From positions 9,186,935-9,250,934 of the forward strand of contig NZ_JHEG04000001.1 in the NCBI RefSeq assembly GCF_000760695.4: 64,000 nt of DNA, in the 5' to 3' direction. The translations under genes and the position numbers were made by a program. Of this stretch, positions 9,276-19,606 are shown one piece after another. The notes beneath the pieces are model-generated. The model saw nothing but the letters and a program-made list of their open reading frames with translations, was not told the origin of the DNA and did no database searches. How positions within the stretch are numbered: position 1 is the first letter of the stretch; each line of letters starts with the position of its first letter. The stretch comes from Tolypothrix bouteillei VB521301 (GTDB lineage: Bacteria; Cyanobacteriota; Cyanobacteriia; Cyanobacteriales; Nostocaceae).

Positions 9276-10649
9276 ATGATAGCAAAACACGGTATAGAAG
9301 AAGAAGCATGGCAATTGCTTGAACAATCTATTATTTATTATCAAGGTCGTCCGATTGGAACAGTAGCTGCTCTCGAGCCAGGATCGAATGCACTGAATTA
9401 CGACCAATGCTTTATTCGGGATTTTGTCTTATCAGCACTTGCTTTTTTAATTAAAGGTAAGCCCGAAATTGTACGTAACTTTTTGACAGAAACTCTTAGT
9501 TTGCAGAGTCAGGAGCCACAGATAGACTCCTTTAAACCGGGGCCGGGACTTATGCCAGCTAGTTTTAAGGTAGAATCGGAGGATGGTCGCGAGTCTTTGA
9601 CGGCTGATTTTGGAGAACACGCGATCGCAAAAGTACCTCCCGTTGATTCTTGCTTGTGGTGGCTTATTTTACTTCGGGCATATGTCAAAGCAACAGGTGA
9701 TATTTCACTTTTTCACCAAAAACACTTTCAAAAAGGAATCAAATTAATTCTACAAATGTGCCTTGTCCATCGGTTTGCCATGTATCCAACGATGTTGGTT
9801 CCTGATGGCTCTTTTATGATCGATCGTCGTATGGGCGTTTACGAACATCCACTAGAGATTCAGGTTTTATTTTATGCAGCTTTGCGTGCGGCTGGCGATT
9901 TGTTGTTAAGAAATGATGACGCTGCTTGCAACCTTTATAACAGCGTTCACAAACGTCTAGCAAGTTTGACTTATCATCTTCGGGAATATTATTGGATCGA
10001 TCTCAAGCGCTTAAATGAAATTTATCGGTACAAAGGCGATGAGTTTGGCAAAGAAGTGGCCAATAAATTCAATATATACGCTGATTCAATTCCTCATTGG
10101 TTGACGGAATGGTTACCCGATAGCGGCGGTTATCTTGCAGGTAATCTCGGTCCCGGACGTATGGATTTCCGTTTTTTTACTGTGGGTAATTTAATGGCGG
10201 TGATCGTCTCTCTTGCTAGCGTTCGAGAATCTCAAAGCATTATGAATTTAATTGAAAAACGCTGGAACGATCTCATAGGGAATATGCCAGTAAAGATTTG
10301 CTTCCCTGCACTTGAGGGTATGGAGTGGCGAATTATAACGGGATGCGATCCAAAAAATTCCCCTTGGTCTTATCATAATGGTGGGAATTGGCCCGTTTTG
10401 CTCTGGTTACTAGCAGCAGCATGTCAAAAAACAAATCGCTTGGATTTAGCAAGTCAAGCGATCGAACTGGCTGAGAAACGTTTAAGTGAAGATTCCTGGC
10501 CCGAGTATTACGATGGTAAAAATGGTCGATTAATTGGTAAAGATGCCAGGAAATACCAAACTTGGACTGTTGCAGGTTTTTTAGTTGCGAAAGCGCTAAT
10601 GGTCAATCCAAAGCATTTAGATTTGCTGAGCTTTGAGAGCCAACCATAG
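9276..10649 (+). CDS. Neutral/alkaline invertase (glycoside hydrolase family 100)
   Basis: A 457-residue soluble enzyme that hydrolyses sucrose to glucose and fructose in the cytoplasm. Its length equals the cyanobacterial A/N-Inv of Anabaena, and the diagnostic blocks are all present: [12 protein letters not shown] (39-50), GLMPASFKV (91-99), PVDSCLWW (122-129), the acid-catalyst region [13 protein letters not shown] with Asp183, [29 protein letters not shown], and WPEYYDGK near the C-terminus holding the second carboxylate. In cyanobacteria this family links sucrose turnover to glycogen and nitrogen fixation. Monocistronic. Whether it corresponds to InvA or InvB of Anabaena needs a tree. 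Confidence 0.95.
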   Translation: MIAKHGIEEEAWQLLEQSIIYYQGRPIGTVAALEPGSNALNYDQCFIRDFVLSALAFLIKGKPEIVRNFLTETLSLQSQEPQIDSFKPGPGLMPASFKVESEDGRESLTADFGEHAIAKVPPVDSCLWWLILLRAYVKATGDISLFHQKHFQKGIKLILQMCLVHRFAMYPTMLVPDGSFMIDRRMGVYEHPLEIQVLFYAALRAAGDLLLRNDDAACNLYNSVHKRLASLTYHLREYYWIDLKRLNEIYRYKGDEFGKEVANKFNIYADSIPHWLTEWLPDSGGYLAGNLGPGRMDFRFFTVGNLMAVIVSLASVRESQSIMNLIEKRWNDLIGNMPVKICFPALEGMEWRIITGCDPKNSPWSYHNGGNWPVLLWLLAAACQKTNRLDLASQAIELAEKRLSEDSWPEYYDGKNGRLIGKDARKYQTWTVAGFLVAKALMVNPKHLDLLSFESQP

Positions 10650-10926
10650 CAGCAACGTCCTATAGATACAATCGTAGTAGAAATCCCGCGCCTAAAACAA
10701 ATTAGGGCGGGGCGCACCCAAAAGATTTTATTGTATCAGCTCTTGCTTAAGGCTTTGTGAGGTATATATCCCAGATATGCCTGAATCAGGCATATTAACA
10801 TATGGGCTGAGATGCATTTAATTTTGCCATTTGAAAACCTTACAGCAAGGCTTTCAGACTTCCAAAAGTACAATTTAAATGCACGATAACTTGGAAAAAC
10901 TTAGCTACAACTTTTGGTTATAACAG

Positions 10927-11868
10927 CTAATTAGACTTGCGACGGCGAACAACCATTCCAGCTGCTGTCAAGCCAAGACCGAGTATAGTGCCGGGTTCTG
11001 GAACTTTCTTAACAGGTGGTTTTTCATTATTTTTCTTAGTCGCTACAAACAGCGATGCGTGAGACAAATCCTTACCATTCTTGTCATTACCGTCTAAAGC
11101 AACCCCAATAGTATTGAACAATCCTTGTAAACCTGTTTTAGAGAAATCAACGCCTGTGAACAGATAGGCGCTATACGCTGTACTAGTTTTAAGGCTCAGA
11201 ACAAATGTATCACTGGGAAGTGCTTTGCTTAGACTCCAGTCACCAGAAGGGTCACCGTTATCTGCTGACAACAAACCATTCGAGCCATCCGATTTATCAG
11301 CTAATGCCCACGTGTAAGTGTAGTTAGAAGCCAAATTGTTTTGAAACAGACCACCATTTAGAGCATTAAGCAAGGTGCCTTGTGCCCCGGTGTCATTGCC
11401 ATCCAAAGGACCCTTACAAGCTGTAGCATTAGTACTGCCAAGAGAGACATCAGTAACGTTACAACTTGTACTAGATGTATTTTGAGTGCCTTGAGTATTG
11501 CTGTTAGCTTGAGTATTGCCGTTGGCTTGAGTATTGCCGTTGGCTTGAGTATTGCCGTTGGCTTGAGTATTGCTGTTAGCTTGAGAATTACCGTTGGCTT
11601 GAGTATTGCTGTTAGCTTGAGAATTACCGTTGGCTTGAGTATTGCTGTTAGCTTGAGAATTACCGTTGGCTTGAGTATTGCTGTTAGCTTGAGAATTACC
11701 GTTGGCTTGAGTATTGCTGTTAGCTTGAGAATTACCGTTGGCTTGAGTATTGCCGTTGGTTTGATTTTTGCTGTTGCCTGCTTGTGCTGGTGCAGCCATG
11801 AGTGCAACTGTAACTCCAGTGGCGAACAAAACAGAACCTAATAATTTAGAACAAGTGTTTTTCTTCAT
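10927..11868 (-). CDS. PEP-CTERM exoprotein with 15 hexapeptide repeats
   Basis: A 313-residue secreted protein. A Sec signal peptide ends near APAQA-G (residue 30). Residues 38-127 are fifteen consecutive hexapeptides of the form N(G/S)N(S/T)QA, an Asn/Gln/Ser/Thr-only, probably extended and hydrophilic region. A globular domain (about 135-285) with a CNVTDVSLGS start and LFVATKK end follows, and the C-terminus is a PEP-CTERM anchor: VPEPGTILGLGLTA followed by a hydrophobic helix and RRRK. Such proteins are processed by exosortase and placed on the surface or in the sheath. The repeat region is encoded by an 18-nt unit and probably varies in copy number. Confidence 0.9.
   Translation of the reverse strand: MKKNTCSKLLGSVLFATGVTVALMAAPAQAGNSKNQTNGNTQANGNSQANSNTQANGNSQANSNTQANGNSQANSNTQANGNSQANSNTQANGNSQANSNTQANGNTQANGNTQANGNTQANSNTQGTQNTSSTSCNVTDVSLGSTNATACKGPLDGNDTGAQGTLLNALNGGLFQNNLASNYTYTWALADKSDGSNGLLSADNGDPSGDWSLSKALPSDTFVLSLKTSTAYSAYLFTGVDFSKTGLQGLFNTIGVALDGNDKNGKDLSHASLFVATKKNNEKPPVKKVPEPGTILGLGLTAAGMVVRRRKSN
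11488..11757 (-). repeat. 18-nt tandem repeat array inside the PEP-CTERM gene
   Basis: Fifteen in-frame copies of an 18-nt unit. For most of the array, two variants (NGNSQA and NSNTQA) alternate, so the effective higher-order period is 36 nt; the last copies near the globular domain are NGNTQA units. The lack of stops in several frames produces long spurious open frames on both strands at 11358-11841. Confidence 0.9.
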
Positions 11869-12283
11869 GGCTCAAATGCTTAATTTTTAAACGAAATAAC
11901 TTTGGGTAGTGAAACAGTTATCAAAATCTAATTTTTGTCAACTGCATTTTGTCTGTAACTTATCTTACGCGACTTATTAAAGGGTTTCCAGAAGACTGTT
12001 AAATTTTTATCACATTTTTACAGAATATTACTGTATTGGCAAAAATATAAAGGAGCTGTAAGTATTGCTAATCCTAGATCTTTTTTTTTAAAAGTTTATA
12101 CTTAGATTTTTTGCAGTATTACTTAAAACTTAAATAACGGCCATGTCTTTTTAGTATTATCACTTAAAAAGGAAAAGAATTTCTTACTTCTTAAGCCCAA
12201 GAAGCTGTTAGTATTTTCCGAAAACCCCGGCAACACACTACCTAATACCACTTTGTAAAACAAGTGACTTCGTCTTTATAGAT
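11869..12283. other. AT-rich intergenic region
   Basis: About 415 bp upstream of the PEP-CTERM gene and downstream of the hybrid kinase. It is AT-rich with T- and A-runs (for example near 12080), and no gene or clear hairpin is visible. It should contain the exoprotein promoter. Confidence 0.4.
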
Positions 12284-15034
12284 TTACGATGAAGCCGCTA
12301 TGCTTGTTAATTCCAAGATGCGATCCAATCGAAAGTCCTTTGCTAAATCTGCCAAAGCTAATTTTAAATTGCCATATTGGTCGGGAATTTGTGCGATCAA
12401 CTGGAGCACTTTATCATCCGCACAGCTCGCTGCAGCCCAGTAGAGTTCTTGTTGCCACTCAGCAGGCATAACACTCAGTTCAGCAGGGGTTAAATTCTCC
12501 AGCTTTTCTCCAGATTGAAGCGAGAGCGATCGCTCGTGCTCCTCATAAACATAACGCACACCCAAATGACGAGCAATTTTTTTAAAAAGCACATCTTCTC
12601 GGAAAGGCTTACTGATAAAGTCGTCGCAACCGGCTGCCATCACTAGAGCGCGATTCGATTCAAAAGCATAACCAGTTAGGGCAATAATAACAGTTGCCTG
12701 ACCCTTCAAATGCGACTTAATCTGCTGAGTTGCCTCCATACCGTTCACGATCGGCATTTGCATATCCATAAGTATTAGGTCAGGTTCCCAACTTGACCAT
12801 AAAGAAACGGCTTGCTCACCATTTTCTGCTTCACGTATGGAAAAGCCAACAGATGTTAGGAGTCTAACTAAAAGCAGACGTTGAGTCCACTCATCATCAA
12901 CAACCAAGATGCGATATTTTTTTTGGTCTGATGCTAATGCCACCACCTGACCTGTTGGCTGAGAAATTTGAACGTGAGTTTCTTGTGCTAGTTCCAGGGG
13001 GATATCAAACGTAAAAGTCGTACCTTGACCTACAGTACTGCGGACTGAAATGTCTCCCCCCATAAGTTCTACAAATTTACGGCTAATTGGTAAACCCAAA
13101 CCAGTCCCCGATTGAGATTTATAACCAGTGGAACCTTGAGTAAATGGTTCAAATATGGAATTTATTTCTTCTATAGCAATACCGGGTCCGGTATCTGTAA
13201 TCTCAAAGACTAGGAACAAGGGAGAGGGGGAAGAAGGGGGAGACACGGTAGACACGGTAGAACTTTCTTCCTCGTCCCCCTTGTCTCCCTTGTCCCCAGT
13301 TCTCAGCCGTACACGCAATGTCGCACTACCCACCTCTGTAAATTTCACAGCATTACTTAGCAGGTTAATTAGCACCTGACGCAATTTTCCCTCGTCAGTT
13401 TGCACGTATTGAGGCACATCTTCTGCACGTTCAAAGATAAGTTGTAACTCCTTTGACTTGGCTTTAAGCAGGAACATTTCTTGCACGTTGTGCAAAAGTC
13501 TATATAAATCAAAGCTACTTTTATTTAAGGTGATCCTACCTGCCTCAATTTTAGACATTTCTAAAATGTCATCAATCAATTCCAGCAAATGCTCGCCGGA
13601 ACGCATAATTAAGCTGAGATATTCTTGATGCTCGCTGGAAATGTCATGATTGCGACACATAACCTGCGTAAAACCCAGGATAACATTTAGAGGGGTTCTC
13701 AATTCGTGAGTCATGGAAGCCAAAAATTGAGATTTGGATTTGTTCGCAAGTTCTGCTGTTTCTAGTGCTTTTCGCAGTATTGTTTCTGCTAGCTTGTGTT
13801 CGGTTATGTCTACACAGGAACCAATATAGCCATCAAATTTGCCAAGAGGAGTAAATCTGGGAATCCCTGTATTACAAATCCAACGATACTCGCCATCAGC
13901 ACGCAAAAAACGATATTCCATACTGAATCGTTTGCGATCGCTAAAGGCCAGCATATAATTACTTAGACAGTGTCGCACATCATCTTGGTGAACCTTTTGC
14001 AGCCAGCCATTACCGAGTTCTTGTTCTATCGTGCGTCCGGTAAAATCGAGCCATGCTTGGTTGAAAAAGTTTAAAAGGGCGTCTTTCCCTGACATCCAAA
14101 TCATAACAGGGGCTGTATCTGCCATAGTACGGAAGCGTTCTTCACTTTCCCGCAATGCTGACTCTGCCTGCTTGCGTTCGGTAATATCGACTGTATATCC
14201 CACAATCTCAATAGGATGACCTGTAGCGTCTCTGACTAGCCTCAATTGCTCGAACAACCAATGATAAGTTCCATCAGCATGTAAAAAACGATACTCGTGT
14301 GAATGTCGATCGGTAATAAAAATTTTTGAAATTTCTGTATAAATGCGATTGGCATCTTCTGAATGAATATGGACAGCCCAAAAATCTCCATCTTCTAAAA
14401 ATTCTCGTGCTTTATAGCCAAGAATCGTTTTAACATTCTCACTAATAAAAGTTGTTCGATAATTTCCCCCTGGTTTACAGCTATATATGATTGCAGGACA
14501 TGAAGAGAGCAGATGTTGCAAGCGTTCTGTCATCAAACGCAATCCTAACTCTGCCTGTTTGCGATCGCGCAGCGCGACTTGTCGTTCCAAAATTTCTTGC
14601 TGCAACCGTTTATTTTCTTCAGCCAGTTGTTGGGAGAGTCTGCGAATACTTAATTGATGCTCAACACGCGCCAAAACCTCTTCCACTTGAAACGGATTGG
14701 AGATGTAATCGACTCCACCAACTGCAAAAGCTTTTACCTTATCAAACACCTCTTCTGAAGCACTGATAAAAATCACCGGAATGTTTTGAGTTTGAGAAGA
14801 TGCTTTTAATCTAGAGCAGACTTCATAACCGTCCATTTCCGGCATTATAATATCGAGTAATATTAAATCGGGTAAAGTTGCCTCAACTGACATCAGGGCA
14901 AGTTGACCATTGAGGGCAGGTCTTACTTTATATCCTTGTTTCGATAAAATTTCGACTAAAAGACGTAAATTTGCTGGGTTATCATCGACTACTAATATAT
15001 TTCCCTTTGACAGAGGAGTTTGCTCCGAACTCAT
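12284..15034 (-). CDS. Hybrid histidine kinase: REC-PAS-PAS-HisKA-HATPase-REC
   Basis: A 916-residue soluble hybrid kinase. An N-terminal receiver has Asp61 (LILLDIIMP); a coiled coil (130-165) leads to two PAS domains with PAC motifs (about 170-288 and 296-415). His443 in MTHELRTP is the phospho-acceptor; the N box is NLLSNAVKF (557-565), with DTGPGI (614-619) and GTGLGL boxes (643-648). A second receiver carries Asp757 (LILMDMQMP). The last 65 residues are a helical tail seen in many cyanobacterial hybrid kinases. Residues 579-606 (TGDKGDKGDEEESS and a Ser/Pro run) are a low-complexity insertion inside the ATPase domain. It follows the GAF kinase gene by 2 bp, so the two are one operon. Confidence 0.93.
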   Translation of the reverse strand: MSSEQTPLSKGNILVVDDNPANLRLLVEILSKQGYKVRPALNGQLALMSVEATLPDLILLDIIMPEMDGYEVCSRLKASSQTQNIPVIFISASEEVFDKVKAFAVGGVDYISNPFQVEEVLARVEHQLSIRRLSQQLAEENKRLQQEILERQVALRDRKQAELGLRLMTERLQHLLSSCPAIIYSCKPGGNYRTTFISENVKTILGYKAREFLEDGDFWAVHIHSEDANRIYTEISKIFITDRHSHEYRFLHADGTYHWLFEQLRLVRDATGHPIEIVGYTVDITERKQAESALRESEERFRTMADTAPVMIWMSGKDALLNFFNQAWLDFTGRTIEQELGNGWLQKVHQDDVRHCLSNYMLAFSDRKRFSMEYRFLRADGEYRWICNTGIPRFTPLGKFDGYIGSCVDITEHKLAETILRKALETAELANKSKSQFLASMTHELRTPLNVILGFTQVMCRNHDISSEHQEYLSLIMRSGEHLLELIDDILEMSKIEAGRITLNKSSFDLYRLLHNVQEMFLLKAKSKELQLIFERAEDVPQYVQTDEGKLRQVLINLLSNAVKFTEVGSATLRVRLRTGDKGDKGDEEESSTVSTVSPPSSPSPLFLVFEITDTGPGIAIEEINSIFEPFTQGSTGYKSQSGTGLGLPISRKFVELMGGDISVRSTVGQGTTFTFDIPLELAQETHVQISQPTGQVVALASDQKKYRILVVDDEWTQRLLLVRLLTSVGFSIREAENGEQAVSLWSSWEPDLILMDMQMPIVNGMEATQQIKSHLKGQATVIIALTGYAFESNRALVMAAGCDDFISKPFREDVLFKKIARHLGVRYVYEEHERSLSLQSGEKLENLTPAELSVMPAEWQQELYWAAASCADDKVLQLIAQIPDQYGNLKLALADLAKDFRLDRILELTSIAASS

Positions 15035-15036
15035 AA

Positions 15037-17061
15037 TTAAGATAAAATTGGTTGCGTTAGGGTTAAGATCTGCTGGTATTGAAAATTGTGAGCTAAATCC
15101 TCTAATATGCTAGCTAGTGGATCATTTATTTGGCGGATTTCGGCAATAAGATTTAGTACAACATCTGTATCAAGATTGAGGGCTGCTAGATAAAACCGAC
15201 CGATCAAATCTGGAGGTAAAGCAGCAAGTTGTTGTGTCAGATTTGTTAGAGCAGTTTGGTTGATGTTTGTAGCTTGTACGCGATCAAAAGACGGATTTGG
15301 CGTTTGTTCTTCATAAATAAACTGAACTCCAAGATGTTTTTGTAATGCTCCAAAAATTTCTGACTCTCGAAATGGTTTGCGGATAAAGTCATCACAACCG
15401 ATAGACAGAGCAATAGCTTTTTCTTCCTCTAGCGCACTCGCTGTTAAAGCAATAATTTTAATAGCTTCACCTTTGAGAGTCGTAAGGGTCGATTTAATCT
15501 TTCGTGTTGCTTCATATCCATCCATAACCGGCATCCGCATATCCATAAATATGCAATGCGGTTGCCATTTTTCGCAAATTTCAATAGCTTCTTGACCGTT
15601 GCTGACTTCCTCAAGTTCAAAACCCTTGAGGTTAAGCAATTTTCTCAGCAGTTGACGATTTAGGGGTTTATCATCAACAATCAAAATCCGGTATTGAGGC
15701 TGATTGGTTGCTAATGATACAATAGTTCTTGATGGTTGTTTGATGTCAATGTCTTTTGCATCAACTACAGTCACTGGAATGTTAAATTTAAAAGTTGTAC
15801 CCACTCCCACTTCACTACAAACGTTGATTGCACCTCCTAAAAGACGCACGAACTTGCGTGTTATGGCTAATCCCAAACCCGTACCCTCATGAGATTCTTT
15901 TCCTGTTGTTGTTTGTACAAAAGCTTCAAATAGTTTGTCTAACTCTTCAGCCGCAATCCCAGCGCCCGTGTCTTTGACTTCAAAGAGGATGCGGGATTGG
16001 GAATTGACGATCGCTGAAGAGGTCAATTCCTTTGTCTCCCCCGATTGGCAGTTTTCACTTGCGAGTCCCACTTTCACCAATACCCTACCTCGATTTGTAA
16101 ATTTGATTCCATTACTTATCAAGTTAATAAGCACTTGGCGTAATTTCACCTCATCAGTCCGTATGTATCTTGGAAGACTGGAAGTATAATTATAGACTAA
16201 TTCCAACCCTTTCTCACTGGCTTTGTGTTGGAACATATCTTCGAGATCGTCTAGCAAGCAGCAAAGATCGAAGTTATTTGGATTAACAGTTGTACGCCCG
16301 GATTCCAGCTTTGAGAAATCCAATACTTGATTAATCAATGACAGCAAGTGCTCCCCACTGCGGATGATGATAGTAGCATTTTCTAGATTTTCTACAGATA
16401 CATCTTGACTGCGCTGTATCAACCGAGAAAAACCAAGAATCGCATTTAAAGGCGAGCGCAATTCATGGCTCATATTGGCGATAAAGAGGCTTTTCGCTTT
16501 GTTTGCCACTTCTGCGGCTTCTTTGGCTTGGACGAGCTCGGTATTTAACCGTGCGACCTTGCAAGCCGCAAGCCGCATCTCTATCTCATCCATCACGACT
16601 GCTGCTAGATCGCGCAAAATAGACTTTTCTTCTTCAGAAATAGTATGAGGTTTTTTGTCACTAACGCATAACGTGCCTAAATTATAACCATCATGGGTTG
16701 TGAGTGGCGCAGCTGCATAAAAACGCAAGCCCATTTCACCGGCAACTAGGGGATTTGTTAGGGAACGCACATCGTTGCTAGCATCTAGTATGGTATAAAC
16801 ATCATTTGAAAGAATTGCCGATGCACATAAACCGGGCGATCGCTCTACCTGTTCTACATCCAAACCGTAGCGAGACTTGAACCAAATGCGATCGCTATCT
16901 ACCAAGCTTACAATAGCAATAGGCACTTTAAAAAGTCTAGCAGCAATTGCAGTGATGCGATCGAATGCGCCATCAGGAGGTGTATCCAAAATTTCATAAC
17001 GACGCAAAACCTTTAGGCGATCGCTTTCCCCTTGAGGAATACATTGCTGGTTACCAGTCAT
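15037..17061 (-). CDS. Hybrid histidine kinase: GAF-HisKA-HATPase-REC
   Basis: A 674-residue soluble kinase. A GAF domain occupies about 20-165 ([19 protein letters not shown] entry, [14 protein letters not shown], and a Cys in SPGLCA as in many cyanobacterial GAFs; a chromophore role is not shown). The phospho-acceptor is His199 in MSHELRSP; the N box is NLISNGIKF (313-321), with DTGAGI and GTGLGL later. The receiver has Asp507 (CIFMDMRMP). The C-terminal 65 residues resemble those of the kinase encoded next, with a [17 protein letters not shown] motif, suggesting the two genes share ancestry in their second halves. It is the first gene of a two-kinase operon and starts 17 bp from the LysR gene end. 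Confidence 0.93.
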   Translation of the reverse strand: MTGNQQCIPQGESDRLKVLRRYEILDTPPDGAFDRITAIAARLFKVPIAIVSLVDSDRIWFKSRYGLDVEQVERSPGLCASAILSNDVYTILDASNDVRSLTNPLVAGEMGLRFYAAAPLTTHDGYNLGTLCVSDKKPHTISEEEKSILRDLAAVVMDEIEMRLAACKVARLNTELVQAKEAAEVANKAKSLFIANMSHELRSPLNAILGFSRLIQRSQDVSVENLENATIIIRSGEHLLSLINQVLDFSKLESGRTTVNPNNFDLCCLLDDLEDMFQHKASEKGLELVYNYTSSLPRYIRTDEVKLRQVLINLISNGIKFTNRGRVLVKVGLASENCQSGETKELTSSAIVNSQSRILFEVKDTGAGIAAEELDKLFEAFVQTTTGKESHEGTGLGLAITRKFVRLLGGAINVCSEVGVGTTFKFNIPVTVVDAKDIDIKQPSRTIVSLATNQPQYRILIVDDKPLNRQLLRKLLNLKGFELEEVSNGQEAIEICEKWQPHCIFMDMRMPVMDGYEATRKIKSTLTTLKGEAIKIIALTASALEEEKAIALSIGCDDFIRKPFRESEIFGALQKHLGVQFIYEEQTPNPSFDRVQATNINQTALTNLTQQLAALPPDLIGRFYLAALNLDTDVVLNLIAEIRQINDPLASILEDLAHNFQYQQILTLTQPILS

Positions 17062-17078
17062 AAATATGCTTGAATGAA

Positions 17079-18002
17079 CTATACCATTTGCATTAAATTA
17101 TATTCATTCAATGAGTTGCCTTGCTTTGTGTTCACTGCAGCGTACTTTTTCAAGGTTTCTAAAAAAGCAAAGACTGCGGGACTGTGCAAAGCATCTACTA
17201 GTGTTGCTACAGCAATGACTCGTTCAAGAGGATTGGGCAAACGAAACACTTGCACTTCTTGGGGAATGGGTTTAGCAGCTAGATACGGTAACATCCCAAC
17301 CGCCAATCCTTTACACACAAGACTAACGATTGTTGAATCTTCTTGTATGGAAGAATGAGCGCTAATGTATGGTGCGTGTGCTTTAACATGAGTGTGCAGG
17401 GGTTGGGCACAGGGTAAGCAAGGGAGTAAAATGAGAGGGTATTGTGCTATATTTTCCCAAGTCATTTGGTTGCTACTAATTTTTGTTTGTGGCGGAAAAA
17501 GAACAACGTATTCATCGCGCAGAAATTCCCAAGCCTCAAATTCAGACGGAGTGGGGGAGTAAGTAAACCCGATATCAGCTTGCCCATCTCGAAGTGTTTG
17601 TTCTATCTCAACATAGCTCGGTCGCTCAACTATGCTCACTGCGATTTCTGGATAACAAGAACGAAAATCTGCCATGACTTCCGGTAATATATGGGTAGCT
17701 ACACTCCGAAAGGAGGCTATTCGTACTCCACCACCATGTAAACTTTTATGTAGATTTGCTTCTTTTCGCATCATCTCCAGGTGTTCTAATGCCAAGCGGG
17801 CGTGATGAACGATTTTTTCTCCTGCTGGTGTCGCCACAGCACCATGCCGCCCTCTAAGAAATAATTGTACGCCCAGACTATCTTCAAGGGTAGCGATAGC
17901 GTGACTGACAGCTGGTTGAGAAAGGTTAAGTTCTAAAGCAGCCTCGCTAAAGTTACCGTTATCTGCTACTGCAACCACGGCTAGAAGCTGGGATAGTTTC
18001 AT
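17079..18002 (-). CDS. LysR-family transcriptional regulator
   Basis: A 307-residue LTTR. I chose the ATG at 18002 because AGGAG lies just upstream and it puts the helix-turn-helix at the usual N-terminal position; another in-frame start is at 18032. The HTH covers about 5-62 ([32 protein letters not shown]), followed by the linker helix and a periplasmic-binding-protein-like effector domain (about 90-295). It resembles NtcB/CysR/CbbR-class cyanobacterial LTTRs, but the target cannot be told. The downstream 17-bp gap to the kinase operon on the same strand leaves open cotranscription. Confidence 0.9.
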   Translation of the reverse strand: MKLSQLLAVVAVADNGNFSEAALELNLSQPAVSHAIATLEDSLGVQLFLRGRHGAVATPAGEKIVHHARLALEHLEMMRKEANLHKSLHGGGVRIASFRSVATHILPEVMADFRSCYPEIAVSIVERPSYVEIEQTLRDGQADIGFTYSPTPSEFEAWEFLRDEYVVLFPPQTKISSNQMTWENIAQYPLILLPCLPCAQPLHTHVKAHAPYISAHSSIQEDSTIVSLVCKGLAVGMLPYLAAKPIPQEVQVFRLPNPLERVIAVATLVDALHSPAVFAFLETLKKYAAVNTKQGNSLNEYNLMQMV

Positions 18003-18255
18003 GACAACTCCTGGTTTTAATGTATTACTCATTGTAGTAAAAATGTCTTATTAAGAAAGGCAGAGGGCAGGAGACAGAGGAGCCACTGCGGTGGACGGGT
18101 TTCACAGGCTACAGCAAGTGGCGTGGCAGAAGAGAATATTCATCCTCATCCTTATATATAAACACTATTTATGGAAGGTATGCACTGTATGTTTTGATTA
18201 CCAAAAAAAGTGTTGTTAGGCTAGCGATCGCAAAAAAGCTTTGGAGAACACTGTC

Positions 18256-18552
18256 ATGAAAGGTCTGAGTTTGAAATCCAATTCCTCCAACGTAAGTTTT
18301 CCGAAAAACTTCCAAGACAGATCTAGCAAGCAAACCGCTTTATGGTCATGGTTGCAGGGACGCTGGCAAAGACTAATTCAAGAACTGGCGAGTGCAAACG
18401 AATTAAAAGTTTGGCAGAAATGCGATCGTCATGGTAGCACTTATTGGGAAGCCTATGACCCCATAACAGGTAAGCGTTATTACTCAGGTTCTGAGGCTGA
18501 TGTGATTGCTTGGATTGAGCAACTTTATGTAGGTAAAAGGATTGGAAGCTAG
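18256..18552 (+). CDS. Small conserved hypothetical protein
   Basis: A 98-residue protein. The ATG at 18256 is preceded by GGAG at proper spacing, so the in-frame TTG at 18241 is unlikely. A central helical stretch (WLQGRWQRLIQELASANEL) is followed by KVWQKCDRHGSTYWEAYDPITG and a final helix with EADVIAWIEQLY. The aromatic-rich core suggests a compact alpha/beta domain. No function known. Downstream, 275 bp separate it from the kinase-fold gene. Confidence 0.7.
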   Translation: MKGLSLKSNSSNVSFPKNFQDRSSKQTALWSWLQGRWQRLIQELASANELKVWQKCDRHGSTYWEAYDPITGKRYYSGSEADVIAWIEQLYVGKRIGS

Positions 18553-18827
18553 AGACACTGGACTCGGGAGTTAATGCCCGATCGCCAATCGCTAGTCCCG
18601 GTGTCCTTTGTTAAATTTATGCCTTGAATTGGGAATCTTAATGGTAGGAACTGTAGGTACTAACGTTAATAAGTCCTATGATTGTGAGATCTTGTACTTA
18701 CTACCAGTTAGCCAAAGTCACTTTAAAAAGCTTATAGTAAAAGCTATCTTCCCTTGTGGAAGCATTAAAGTGCTTATTCCAAACACTTCATAGTTCCTGC
18801 GAAGTATCCCTCTACCGAGGAATTCCA

Positions 18828-19568
18828 ATGATTGATGAATCTCTATCGCAGGGGTATCCCGATCCCCTCTATAAATCCAGTGTAGATAGCTCGCAAATAG
18901 AACAACTCATTGAAAGTATCCACCAGGAATTACTTCCCAACTTGCAGATTGAGAGTGTCAATCCTCACGATCCAGTTCAAGTCAAGTATATTCCACATCC
19001 TTGGCAACGCCTTGGATCGGGAAATTACGCGGCTGTCGTTTATCATCCTGAATACCCGAACCAAGTCGTAAAAATTTATGCACCCGGACGACCGGGCTTT
19101 GAGGAGGAGGTAGAGGTTTATCAACGTTTGGGTTCCCATCCTGCTTTTTCCGAATGTTATTATGCTAAAGACGGCTTGTTAATCCTAAAACGCCTTTATG
19201 GAGTTACCCTCTATGACTGTATGCACCTAGGCTTGCAGATTCCAGTACGGGTTATACGGGATATTGACCGAGCTTTAGATTACGCCCGCAAGCGAGGTCT
19301 TTACCCTCATGATGTCCACGGGCGCAACGTAATGATGCATGAAGGTAAAGGGTTAGTCGTAGATATTTCTGACTTCCTTCAAGAAGAAACCTGTTCCAAG
19401 TGGAATGACTTGAAGAAAGCTTACTACTGGTTGTACCGTCCTATTCTTTGCCCGCTTCGGTTACGAGTTCCCTACTTTCTCTTAGATATTGTTCGCAAAA
19501 GTTACCGATTTCTCCGCCGCTTGGCTTCACTCATATTACCAATTCGCAAAAGACGGAAGTCATTTTAG
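18828..19568 (+). CDS. Protein-kinase-fold protein
   Basis: A 246-residue protein read from the ATG at 18828, which has GAGG upstream; a longer frame begins at 18756. Protein-kinase landmarks appear in order: glycine loop GSGNYAAV (63-70), VVKIY with Lys82, Glu93-94 for the alphaC pair, the catalytic loop HDVHGRNVM (161-169) with Asp162 and Asn167, and DISDF (179-183) at the DFG position. So an active phosphotransferase is plausible, but the size and loop resemble small-molecule or atypical kinases as much as Ser/Thr kinases. The last 60 residues are basic and hydrophobic and may bind the membrane. Substrate unknown. Confidence 0.78.
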   Translation: MIDESLSQGYPDPLYKSSVDSSQIEQLIESIHQELLPNLQIESVNPHDPVQVKYIPHPWQRLGSGNYAAVVYHPEYPNQVVKIYAPGRPGFEEEVEVYQRLGSHPAFSECYYAKDGLLILKRLYGVTLYDCMHLGLQIPVRVIRDIDRALDYARKRGLYPHDVHGRNVMMHEGKGLVVDISDFLQEETCSKWNDLKKAYYWLYRPILCPLRLRVPYFLLDIVRKSYRFLRRLASLILPIRKRRKSF

Positions 19569-19606
19569 TTTTTCTTCAATTCGACATTATTCACTGAACC
19601 ATACAT

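Noticed and set aside
11358..11841. Long open frames on both strands (about 150 codons each) over the PEP-CTERM repeat
   Set aside because: They arise because the 18-nt unit has no stop in several frames; they encode monotonous ILKPTA or GLSIAV repeats without start signals.
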